Assembly (NCBI GenBank): GCA_902477645.1
Contig: CABSIA010000119.1
Span: forward strand, 1-9,498
From: an uncultured Prevotella sp.
GTDB lineage: Bacteria > Bacteroidota > Bacteroidia > Bacteroidales > Bacteroidaceae
Direction of reading: 5' to 3'
DNA length: 9,498 nucleotides
Shown here: piece by piece, positions 1-6,533 of the stretch
Layout of the letters: each line of letters starts with the position of its first letter
Numbering within the stretch: the first letter of the stretch is position 1
Notes under the pieces: generated by a model
Seen by the model: the letters and a program-made list of their open reading frames with translations, nothing else
What the model was told of the DNA's origin: nothing
The model's database searches: none
Program-made: the position numbers and the translations under genes

Positions 1-1
1 C

Positions 2-1120
2 GTGGCGCAGTCGCTTTGCGCCGTCGGCATTCCTGTTGCGGTGCCGAAAATAGCGTTGCCAATAGGTATCAGTTTTTATACTTTTCAGTCGGTATCGTAT
101 CTCGCTGACGTTTATCGTCGTGAGGCTCCCGCACAGCACCGGTACAGCGATTTGCTGCTCTATATCTCCATGTTTCCGCAGCTCATCGCCGGGCCTATTG
201 TGCGCTACGATATTGTGGCATTGCAGATAGCCGACCGCCGCATAACCCGTTTCGACATTTCGGAAGGCATATACCGCTTTTTCATCGGCCTTGGCAAAAA
301 AGTTATTCTCGCCAACCAGTTCTCTACCATTGCCGGCCAGTTTCTTGCCGGCGACCTGTCCCGCCTCTCCACATCTGGCGCATGGGTTGGAATATTGGCA
401 TTCACAATGCAGATATTTTTCGATTTCTCGGGCTACAGCGACATGGCTATCGGACTCGGGCGCATGCTCGGCTTCCGTTTTGCCGAAAACTTTGCCCATC
501 CATATTGCTGCCGCACCATAACCGAGTTTTGGCGCAGGTGGCACATCTCTTTGGGTAGTTTTTTCCGTGATTATGTCTACATTCCGATGGGAGGCAACCG
601 CCGCCATCAGCCGCTAAACATACTCACCGTGTGGATGCTCACGGGGCTGTGGCACGGCGCAAGCTGGAACTTCGTTTTGTGGGGACTGTATTTCGGCATC
701 ATAGTGATGGTTGAGAAATATACTGTTTTGAAGATAGCCAATCGTGTCCCTTCCGTTTTTCTCCGTGTCTACAGCCTGCTGCTCGTTGTAGTGGGGTGGG
801 GAATATTCTATTTCGAAGATTTTGGTGTTATGATGAGATTTTTCGGAGCTTTTACAGGCAATGCGCCCGTGCTACACGACTTCACCGCCGAGAGTGCCCT
901 GATGGGCAATTTCTGGCTGTGGACGGCAGCCGTAGTGATGTGTATGCCTGTCTACGATACCATATCGGGGTGGTTCAGCCGCCTGTTCCCGTACCCTACG
1001 ACGCTCCGCAAAACCATCGTCCTCGTCACCCGTCTGGCTGTGTCTATGGCGCTTCTTTTGCTCTGCACGGCGCTTCTTGTGGGCGCAACCAACAATGCGT
1101 TTATATATACACGATTTTGA
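2..1120 (+). CDS. MBOAT family O-acyltransferase (AlgI-like), 5'-truncated by the window edge
   Basis: Multi-pass membrane protein of the membrane-bound O-acyltransferase family. The AlgI/DltB/PatA branch passes acyl (usually acetyl) groups across the inner membrane to an exported polymer. Seen here: the hallmark block WRRWHISLG (fragment residues 177-185), the following FRDYVYIPMGGNR, and LTGLWHGASWNF (213-224), where His218 is the expected catalytic histidine. Hydrophobic segments run through most of the 372 residues. AlgI-type proteins are usually about 470-500 residues, so the N-terminal membrane segments are missing. The GTG at base 2 is only the first in-frame codon in the window, not a credible start. 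It lies 6 bases upstream of a DHHW/AlgX-like gene, the usual partner of such acyltransferases. The acceptor glycan is unknown; nothing else for polysaccharide synthesis is visible here. Confidence 0.93.
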   Translation: MAQSLCAVGIPVAVPKIALPIGISFYTFQSVSYLADVYRREAPAQHRYSDLLLYISMFPQLIAGPIVRYDIVALQIADRRITRFDISEGIYRFFIGLGKKVILANQFSTIAGQFLAGDLSRLSTSGAWVGILAFTMQIFFDFSGYSDMAIGLGRMLGFRFAENFAHPYCCRTITEFWRRWHISLGSFFRDYVYIPMGGNRRHQPLNILTVWMLTGLWHGASWNFVLWGLYFGIIVMVEKYTVLKIANRVPSVFLRVYSLLLVVVGWGIFYFEDFGVMMRFFGAFTGNAPVLHDFTAESALMGNFWLWTAAVVMCMPVYDTISGWFSRLFPYPTTLRKTIVLVTRLAVSMALLLLCTALLVGATNNAFIYTRF

Positions 1121-1126
1121 AATCAG

Positions 1127-2632
1127 ATGAAACAACTTGGTATTTACATAACCCTGATGGCCGCAGCATGGATAGCCTTGGCTGTGGTGTTCAACTTTCT
1201 GCCACGCAGCACGTGGTCGCAACTCGAGAAACGTCAGCTCGCCTCGTTTCCCGAATTTTCCTCTGAGGCTCTTTGGTCGGGGAAATATACTCAGGCAATT
1301 TCCAACTGGTACAGCGACACGGAGCCGTTCCGCGATGTGTTCATGGCTGTCAGCATGGAGGAAAAAGCGGCATTGGCTCTGTCTGTTTCCGACGACGATG
1401 TGAAATTCCATGCCGCCGCACCTGCCGTGTCGTCTTCTGAAAACTCTGCCGCCCCCGTCGGGCAAGAAGACCGCAACGTGGGGGAGCTTACCGATTTGCC
1501 CAATGCCGATGCCGATGCGAAAATTGCAAACAGCGGTATAATAATCGTGGGGCGTGGCGAAAATGTAAGGGCACTGATGGCATTCGGCGGAAGTTCTAAA
1601 AGCGGTGTGGCTTACGCTGCGGCTGCCAATGAGTATAAGCGCGTCTTCGGCTCTGGAGTCAATGTTTACTGTATGACAATTCCTACAGCCATCGATTTCT
1701 ACTGTCCTGATAAGGCCCGCCGCTGCACCAACAGCCAGCGCGCGACCATCAACAACATACACAGCCATCTTGATGCCGATGTGCATGCTGTTGACGTGTA
1801 CACGCCACTCGGCGAGCATGTCAATGAGGACATTTATCTGCGCACCGACCACCATTGGGCACCTCTCGGTGCCTACTATGCGGCGCGGCAGTTCGCAAAA
1901 ATCGCCAAGGTCCCGTTCCGCACCTTGCAGAGCTACCAGCGCAGGGTTGTCAGAAATTATGTCGGAAGCATGTACGGATACTCAAACGACATATCGCTGA
2001 AAAAAGCGCCAGAGGATTTTGTATACTATACGCCGAGGGACATCGTATATACAACTACATACATTGACTACACCCTTGACGGAGACTATCGTATTGTGGC
2101 AGAGGGTAAACCTGCAAAAGGCCCGTTTTTCTATCATTATAAAGACGGCAACGGGGGCGCATACTGCACATTTATGGGCAGTGACAAGCGCATAGTGAGG
2201 GTGCGGACAGCAACAAAAAACAAGCGCCACCTGCTCATTCTGAAAGACAGCTTCGGCAATGCCATTCCTGGCTATCTGTTCTATTCGTTCGAGGAAATTC
2301 TCGTTGTCGACTACCGCTATTTCACCAAGAACATGCGCAGTTTTGTGGCTGAGAACAACATTACCGACATTCTTTTCGCAAACAACATCTTCAATGCCTG
2401 CTCACCCAAAATAGCCGCCCGATATTCACGTTTTCTCACTCAGAGTGAGTCTTCGTTACCGGCAACGGCGAAGGTGGTTGAGGCAAAAAAATACAACGTT
2501 GCCGGCAACGACAGCATTGCAGCGCATTATGGGGAAGAAAAGAGCATGAAGGCGAAATCGGAAAATTCGTCCTCAGAGGTTGAAGCCGATGAAAATATCC
2601 CCATCTCGCCATCATTGGCAGAGGAGGGCTAA
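1127..2632 (+). CDS. DHHW family protein, AlgJ/AlgX-like SGNH-fold acetylation partner
   Basis: 501 residues. One hydrophobic segment near the N-terminus (about residues 5-25) is probably a membrane anchor or uncleaved signal, leaving the rest in the periplasm. The family-naming motif DHHW is at 241-244 inside YLRTDHHWAPLGAYY. A LKDSFGNAIPGYL block (372-383) carries the likely nucleophile Ser375. These fit the SGNH-hydrolase-like fold of AlgJ/AlgX, which works with an MBOAT protein in polysaccharide O-acetylation. The start ATG is 6 bases after the MBOAT stop, so the two are probably co-transcribed and act together. Two parts look like additions: a Ser/Ala/Asp-rich low-complexity linker at about 88-132, and a hydrophilic, acidic, Ser-rich tail from about 445 to the end. 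The family call is firm; the acetylation role rests on the motif and the neighbour. Confidence 0.88.
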   Translation: MKQLGIYITLMAAAWIALAVVFNFLPRSTWSQLEKRQLASFPEFSSEALWSGKYTQAISNWYSDTEPFRDVFMAVSMEEKAALALSVSDDDVKFHAAAPAVSSSENSAAPVGQEDRNVGELTDLPNADADAKIANSGIIIVGRGENVRALMAFGGSSKSGVAYAAAANEYKRVFGSGVNVYCMTIPTAIDFYCPDKARRCTNSQRATINNIHSHLDADVHAVDVYTPLGEHVNEDIYLRTDHHWAPLGAYYAARQFAKIAKVPFRTLQSYQRRVVRNYVGSMYGYSNDISLKKAPEDFVYYTPRDIVYTTTYIDYTLDGDYRIVAEGKPAKGPFFYHYKDGNGGAYCTFMGSDKRIVRVRTATKNKRHLLILKDSFGNAIPGYLFYSFEEILVVDYRYFTKNMRSFVAENNITDILFANNIFNACSPKIAARYSRFLTQSESSLPATAKVVEAKKYNVAGNDSIAAHYGEEKSMKAKSENSSSEVEADENIPISPSLAEEG

Positions 2633-2682
2633 CCCCGATTTCTGAATTTAGTATTGAAAAAACACCTCGAAACGTACAGACA

Positions 2683-2756
2683 GCTTCAAGTGCCAACGCA
2701 AGCGGCTTCAAGTGGCAATGAAGCCGCTTGCGTTGGCACTTGAAGCCGCTTGCGTT
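2683..2756. repeat. 28-bp perfect palindrome made of a head-to-head 22-bp repeat
   Basis: Bases 2683-2710 are the exact reverse complement of 2719-2746, with an 8-base loop (2711-2718). The arms are built from a 22-bp unit: one full reverse copy (2689-2710) preceded by a fragment (2683-2688), then one full forward copy (2719-2740) followed by a 16-base partial forward copy (2741-2756). The loop matches the next 8 bases of the reverse unit at 7 of 8 positions, so the element is essentially a short tandem array that flips orientation at 2718/2719. It lies in the gap between two convergent genes and probably serves as a transcription stop. Whether it belongs to a genome-wide repeat family cannot be seen from one copy. 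Confidence 0.9.
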
Positions 2757-2760
2757 TTTT
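2695..2760 (+). terminator. Probable intrinsic terminator of the MBOAT-DHHW operon
   Basis: Bases 2695-2710 can pair with 2741-2756 over 16 bp, and the right arm runs straight into a T-run (2755-2760). The same left arm can instead pair with 2719-2734 within the longer 28-bp hairpin, which then ends some 8 bases before the T-run. Either fold would stall polymerase leaving the DHHW gene. For transcripts from the opposite strand the nearest T-run (complement of 2657-2662) is about 20 bases past the hairpin, so termination that way would be weaker. Confidence 0.65.
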
Positions 2761-2823
2761 GGATGCAAACTCAGCTTGAAATTCTTATTTTTCCAAATCG
2801 GTTATGGTGATGCAAAAAAGAAG

Positions 2824-3603
2824 TCAATAGGCTGCCGAGCACTCTATTCCCAATTTCTCAACCTTGGCTTTTATGGCATCCAACACCTCGGGCGAAATTT
2901 TTCGCAACGACTGAATGGGGGGCTCACGGTCGATGGTGTAAATCATCACTTTGCCGGGGCGTATGGCTTTCAGAGCCTCGAGCCAAGGGGCGACATATTT
3001 TTCTGAGGTGTTGTCAACATTGAAGCCGTCAATCTCGCCTTTCATAAACATAGTCTGAATTATGACGTGCCCGCTGAACTCTGCCATACGGCTTATGATT
3101 TTGCCGATGTCAAAGGATGACGGCACTGGGCGGTCCACCTTGTTTATATATGAGGGATTGGCGGTGTCGAGTTTCAGTATGTTGTCGTCTACTTTCATGA
3201 GCGTGTCGAAAACCTCTTGCCGCATTATCATTGTCGAGTTGCTCAGCACTGCGATTTTTGCTTTCGGACAATATTTGCCGCGAAGGGCTATGGTGTCGGC
3301 AATGATGCCGGGAAAGTCCGGGTGTGCGGTAGGCTCTCCGTTTCCTGCGAAGGTCAGGACATCGGGTTTGATGCCGTCTGCAGCCATCGTTTTTAGCTGA
3401 ATTTCGAGTGCCTCCGCAATCTCGTTTCTTGTAGGACGCGGAGTGGTTGTGTGGCGTTGGGCGTTCAGGCCGCACTCGCAGTAGATACAGTCGAAGGTGC
3501 AATATTTTCCGTCGGCAGGCATAAGGTTTATGCCAAGTGACAGTCCGAGCCTGCGGCTGTGTACGGGGCCGTATATCGGTGAGTTGTGTAAATTTGTAGC
3601 CAT
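2824..3603 (-). CDS. Radical SAM protein, COG0731-like
   Basis: 259 residues from ATG 3603; a TTG two codons upstream (3609) is a weaker alternative. The iron-sulfur cluster motif CxxxCxxC is seen as CTFDCIYC (Cys35, Cys39, Cys42), followed by Cys44. Just before it is GPVHSRRLGLSLGINLMP, a block I know from the Bacteroidetes proteins annotated as radical SAM / COG0731 Fe-S oxidoreductase. GNGEPT at about 87-92 is the usual SAM-binding GGE-like motif. The family resembles the wyosine enzyme TYW1 in its core, but the bacterial members have no established reaction that I can name. It stands alone, divergent from ftsX and convergent with the DHHW gene. The chosen start keeps the conserved N-terminal block 10 residues in, as in relatives. 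Confidence 0.9.
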   Translation of the reverse strand: MATNLHNSPIYGPVHSRRLGLSLGINLMPADGKYCTFDCIYCECGLNAQRHTTTPRPTRNEIAEALEIQLKTMAADGIKPDVLTFAGNGEPTAHPDFPGIIADTIALRGKYCPKAKIAVLSNSTMIMRQEVFDTLMKVDDNILKLDTANPSYINKVDRPVPSSFDIGKIISRMAEFSGHVIIQTMFMKGEIDGFNVDNTSEKYVAPWLEALKAIRPGKVMIYTIDREPPIQSLRKISPEVLDAIKAKVEKLGIECSAAY

Positions 3604-3611
3604 AATCAATG

Positions 3612-3619
3612 CAAAATTA
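3612..3619 (-). promoter_or_regulatory. Candidate promoter -7 box for the radical SAM gene
   Basis: On the minus strand 3619-3612 reads TAATTTTG, a full match to the Bacteroidetes TAnnTTTG box. No clear TTG lies 19-21 bases upstream. The start point expected a few bases downstream would fall at about 3605, only a couple of bases before ATG 3603, so the mRNA would be nearly leaderless. Confidence 0.5.
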
Positions 3620-3671
3620 CAGTTTTTTCCGTTTCCTCCGCAGTCTTTTGTTGTTAATGCAAGTTAAAGTG

Positions 3672-3702
3672 TTGCCTGTTAGCTATTTTTTTTGTTACTT
3701 TG
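3672..3702 (+). promoter_or_regulatory. Promoter of the ftsX cluster
   Basis: TTG at 3672-3674, a 20-base spacer with an eight-T tract, then TTACTTTG at 3695-3702. This is one base off the Bacteroidetes -7 consensus TAnnTTTG and has the preferred spacing. The predicted start near 3709 gives a leader of about 28 bases before the ftsX ATG. Confidence 0.7.
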
Positions 3703-3736
3703 CACCTACATTAGCGCATTATAGCCTTTACAAACC

Positions 3737-4618
3737 ATGGTGAAGAGACATAACAAGACCCGCAGGCGTTCTGGCTTGCAGGCAATTACATTGTGCATAA
3801 GCACCGCAATGGTGCTCATTTTGCTGGGGCTCGTGGTCTTTACGACTTTGACCGGCCACAACCTGTCGTCGCAAGTCAAGGAGAACCTTGTTGTGACACT
3901 GATGCTTGAACACGACATGACATCTACCGAGGGGCAGCGTGTATGCCAGTCAATAAAAAAGAAGCCGTATATAAAAAGTATAAAATTCGTCAGCAAGGAG
4001 CAGGCGCTGCAAGTGGCCACCAAGACGATGGGGGCAAATCCGGCTGAGTTTACCGACGGCATAAATCCGTTTTCGTCATCTATAGAGATAACGATGAACT
4101 GCGACTATGCCAACAACGACTCGCTCAGATGGATAGCCAAAGAGCTGGGAAAATATCCGCGTGTCAGCGAGATTACGTATCAGAAAGACTTGATAGAGGC
4201 CGTAAACAAAAACCTCGCAAAGATTGGTGCCGGCATGCTTGTGCTGGCGGCGTTGCTCACATTCGTATCGTTCTCACTTATTAGCAATACCGTCAGGCTC
4301 GGCATTTTTGCCCGCCGCTTTTCCATACACACCATGAAGCTCGTCGGCGCATCGTGGGGCTTTATCCGCCGTCCGTTCCTGCGCCGTGCCGTCTGCATTG
4401 GGCTTTTGGCATCGGTGATAGCCATTGCCGTTTTGGGCGCAATGGTCTATGCCCTGATATGCTATGCGCCCGATATTGTTGCCATTGTGACATGGAAAGA
4501 GATGGTGATAACGGCTGCGTCGGTGGTGGTGTTCGGAATTGTGATAACAGCCGTGTGCGCAAATATCTCGGTCACAAAGTTCTTGAAAATGAAAGCTTGC
4601 GACCTTTATAAGATTTAG
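3737..4618 (+). CDS. ftsX: Cell division protein FtsX (ABC transporter-like permease)
   Basis: 293 residues. In the FtsEX complex this inner-membrane subunit transmits FtsE ATP hydrolysis to peptidoglycan hydrolases at the septum. Seen: a basic N-terminus (KRHNKTRRRSG), a first membrane segment at about 15-38, an extracytoplasmic domain at about 40-160, then three more segments at about 164-184, 216-243 and 255-276. This is the FtsX four-helix topology. The stretch TVRLGIFARRFSIHTMKLVGA (185-205) is the conserved cytoplasmic loop of FtsX proteins, expected to contact FtsE. Length is normal. No ftsE is adjacent, which is usual for Bacteroidetes. It is first in the cluster, with its own promoter, and 52 bases separate it from the DUF3098 gene. 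Confidence 0.93.
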   Translation: MVKRHNKTRRRSGLQAITLCISTAMVLILLGLVVFTTLTGHNLSSQVKENLVVTLMLEHDMTSTEGQRVCQSIKKKPYIKSIKFVSKEQALQVATKTMGANPAEFTDGINPFSSSIEITMNCDYANNDSLRWIAKELGKYPRVSEITYQKDLIEAVNKNLAKIGAGMLVLAALLTFVSFSLISNTVRLGIFARRFSIHTMKLVGASWGFIRRPFLRRAVCIGLLASVIAIAVLGAMVYALICYAPDIVAIVTWKEMVITAASVVVFGIVITAVCANISVTKFLKMKACDLYKI

Positions 4619-4670
4619 CCGTGCGGCAGACTTTCTGTAAATTAAGATCAAAAATCAGAATTATTTATAT

Positions 4671-4913
4671 ATGAGCAAAAGAAACTATGCTTTCGGACGT
4701 GCCAACTTTATTTTGTTGGCTGCAAGTATGCTGATAGTTATTATCGGTTTTGTGTTGATGAGCGGCTCAAGCTCCACCGAGGAGGCTTTCAATGCCGACA
4801 TCTTCAGTACCACACGCATAAAGGTGGCGCCAGTGGTGTGCTTCGTAGGATTTGTATCAATGATTTATGCCATCGTTCACAAACCAAAAGACGGCGGGGA
4901 GGCTGAGGAATAA
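4671..4913 (+). CDS. DUF3098 family small membrane protein
   Basis: 80 residues with two hydrophobic helices (about 12-31 and 51-69) joined by a hydrophilic stretch containing FNADIFSTTRIKVAP (40-54). The pattern, with IGFVLMSG at 25-32 followed by FN..IFS..RI..AP, is what I recall of DUF3098, a Bacteroidetes family found between ftsX and uppP. Function is unknown; the constant position suggests a cell-envelope or division role, which is inference. Its TAA stop shares its last A with the uppP ATG (TAATG), so translation of the two is probably coupled. No separate promoter box is visible in the 52 bases upstream. Confidence 0.88.
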   Translation: MSKRNYAFGRANFILLAASMLIVIIGFVLMSGSSSTEEAFNADIFSTTRIKVAPVVCFVGFVSMIYAIVHKPKDGGEAEE

Positions 4914-5716
4914 TGGATTGGTTGCAAGCTCTTATTCTCGGTGCCGTGCAGGGGCTTACCGAGTATCTGCCGGTCAGCAGCAGCGGACACCTGACCATCG
5001 GCTCCTATCTGTTTGGGATTAATCCCGATGACAACCTCACGTTTACCGTAGCCGTACATGTGGCAACTGTGTTGAGCACACTTGTCATATTGTGGAAAGA
5101 GGTGGCGTGGATTTTCAAGGGACTTTTTAAATGTCAGAAGAACGACGAGACACGCTATGTGCTGAATATCGTGGTGTCGATGATTCCTATCGGCATTGTT
5201 GGCGTATTCTTTAAAGACACGGTTGAGGAGATTTTCGGCTCAGGTCTTGCCATTGTCGGCTCTATGCTGCTTGTAACGGCACTGTTGCTGACTTTCTCAT
5301 ACTTCGCGCGACCACGCACCAAAGAGAGCATCTCTATGCGCGACGCTTTCGTCATCGGACTGGCACAGGCTTGTGCCGTAATGCCGGGTCTGTCACGCTC
5401 GGGCAGCACCATTGCGACAGGCCTGCTTCTTGGCAACAGGAAAGAACAGCTGGCGCAGTTCTCGTTCCTTATGGTTATACCGCCTATTCTCGGCGAGGCA
5501 CTCCTCGACATCATCAAGGCGGTGTCTCATGGCGCAGAGGCTGCCGTCGGCGACATTTCGATGACCGCATTGGCAGTGGGCTTCCTGTCGGCGTTCGTTT
5601 TCGGCTGTCTGGCTTGCAAATGGATGATAGACATCGTGAAAAAGGGCAAACTGATATATTTCGCAATATATTGTGCCATCGTAGGTGCCGCCACACTCGT
5701 AAGCTCATTTCTATAA
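4913..5716 (+). CDS. uppP: Undecaprenyl-diphosphatase UppP (BacA)
   Basis: 267 residues, the family's usual length. This membrane enzyme removes a phosphate from undecaprenyl diphosphate to regenerate the lipid carrier for peptidoglycan and surface glycans; overproduction is known to give bacitracin resistance. Seen: QGLTEYLPVSSSGHL (13-27), which carries the (E/Q)xxxE motif (Gln13, Glu17) and His26, and PGLSRSGSTIATG (158-170) with Arg162, the second active-site block. The remainder is hydrophobic, enough for about eight membrane helices. The start ATG overlaps the DUF3098 stop by one base. It links the cluster to lipid-carrier recycling next to the divisome gene ftsX. Confidence 0.97.
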   Translation: MDWLQALILGAVQGLTEYLPVSSSGHLTIGSYLFGINPDDNLTFTVAVHVATVLSTLVILWKEVAWIFKGLFKCQKNDETRYVLNIVVSMIPIGIVGVFFKDTVEEIFGSGLAIVGSMLLVTALLLTFSYFARPRTKESISMRDAFVIGLAQACAVMPGLSRSGSTIATGLLLGNRKEQLAQFSFLMVIPPILGEALLDIIKAVSHGAEAAVGDISMTALAVGFLSAFVFGCLACKWMIDIVKKGKLIYFAIYCAIVGAATLVSSFL

Positions 5717-5760
5717 TTGACGTTGGCTGACTTCTATATCTGTAATTGCTGTTGGCTGAC
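5714..5760 (+). repeat. Imperfect 29-bp-spaced direct repeat in the uppP-truB gap
   Basis: Bases 5714-5731 and 5743-5760 match at 16 of 18 positions (taattg, two differing bases, gttggctgac), offset 29 bases. The first copy includes the uppP stop codon. It may be a small local duplication or a pair of binding sites; no promoter box is evident in this 64-base gap. Confidence 0.7.
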
Positions 5761-5780
5761 ATACCGATAATCGAAACATA

Positions 5781-6476
5781 ATGGATTTCATAAAGGGCGA
5801 AATACTGGCTGTCGACAAGCCATACAGAATGTCGAGCTTCGGAGCCTTGGCGCATGTCAGATACCTGATGTCGAAGCGTCTTGGCAAGAAGGTTAAAATA
5901 GGCCATGCCGGAACCCTTGACCCGTTGGCAACGGGAGTGCTCGTGCTGTGTACGGGGAAAACAACAAAACTGATAGACCAGCTGCAGCGGCACACCAAGG
6001 AGTATGTGGCTACAATGCAGCTCGGAGCTACCACCGACAGCTACGACCGTGAGCATACCGTAAACCATACATATCCTACCGTGCACATAACCCGTGAGCT
6101 TATAGCCCGGACTCTGCCGGAGTTTATAGGTGAGGTGCGGCAGGTTCCGCCAACATACAGCGCTGTAAAGGTGAATGGCGACAGGGCGTATGCCCTGAGA
6201 AGACAGGGCGACAGCGTGGAGCTGAAACCTAAAACCGTGCGCATAGACGAGATTGAGGTGCTCGATTTTAATCCGCATGATATGACGTTGGCTATCAGGG
6301 TGGTATGTGGTAAAGGCACATATATCAGAGCCATAGCGCGCGACTTGGGACGGGCACTCGGAAGCGGAGCCTTTCTCACTTCGCTCCGTAGAACACGGGT
6401 TGGCGATGTAAGAGTAGAGGACTGTGTGGATTTCGACAACTTCGCACAGTGGCTCGAGGAAAAACTGAAAGATTAA
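5781..6476 (+). CDS. truB: tRNA pseudouridine(55) synthase TruB
   Basis: 231 residues. Converts U55 in the T-loop of tRNAs to pseudouridine in the cytoplasm. Seen: KIGHAGTLDPLATGVL (39-54) with catalytic Asp47; KEYVATMQLGATTDSYD (73-89) with the conserved Tyr75; VPPTYSAVKVNGDRAY (122-137); and GKGTYIRAIARDLG (177-190) with Arg183. It is much shorter than E. coli TruB (about 314 residues) because it ends soon after the catalytic domain, so the C-terminal PUA-like region is absent, as in other Bacteroidetes. The start ATG 5781 places the usual DKP motif (12-14) near the N-terminus. It sits 64 bases after uppP and 57 before queA. Confidence 0.97.
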   Translation: MDFIKGEILAVDKPYRMSSFGALAHVRYLMSKRLGKKVKIGHAGTLDPLATGVLVLCTGKTTKLIDQLQRHTKEYVATMQLGATTDSYDREHTVNHTYPTVHITRELIARTLPEFIGEVRQVPPTYSAVKVNGDRAYALRRQGDSVELKPKTVRIDEIEVLDFNPHDMTLAIRVVCGKGTYIRAIARDLGRALGSGAFLTSLRRTRVGDVRVEDCVDFDNFAQWLEEKLKD

Positions 6477-6533
6477 GCAATAGAAAAATATGGATAGCCT
6501 GAAATGGCTTTTCATTCAAATAGAAATTATCAA

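Noticed and set aside
872..1855. Long minus-strand open frame of 327 codons
   Set aside because: It lies antisense to the end of the MBOAT gene and the first half of the DHHW gene, both of which show clear family motifs. Its translation is rich in Cys, His and Arg, with no recognisable domain.
2433..3006. Open frames 2436-2768 (minus) and 2728-3006 (plus) across the palindromic gap
   Set aside because: They run through the palindrome and overlap the ends of genuine genes, without any recognisable motif.
4949..4993. Possible missing catalytic glutamate in UppP (Gln13 where E. coli has Glu)
   Set aside because: The motif is (E/Q)xxxE in the family, and the second Glu (Glu17), His26 and Arg162 are present, so this is normal variation.
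5514..6515. Long minus-strand open frame of 333 codons
   Set aside because: It is antisense to uppP and truB, whose catalytic motifs are intact. The translation shows no family pattern and an atypical composition.
6504..6533. Ten-residue N-terminal extension of QueA
   Set aside because: Family members begin with MKLSQFKF or similar, which is the ATG at 6534.
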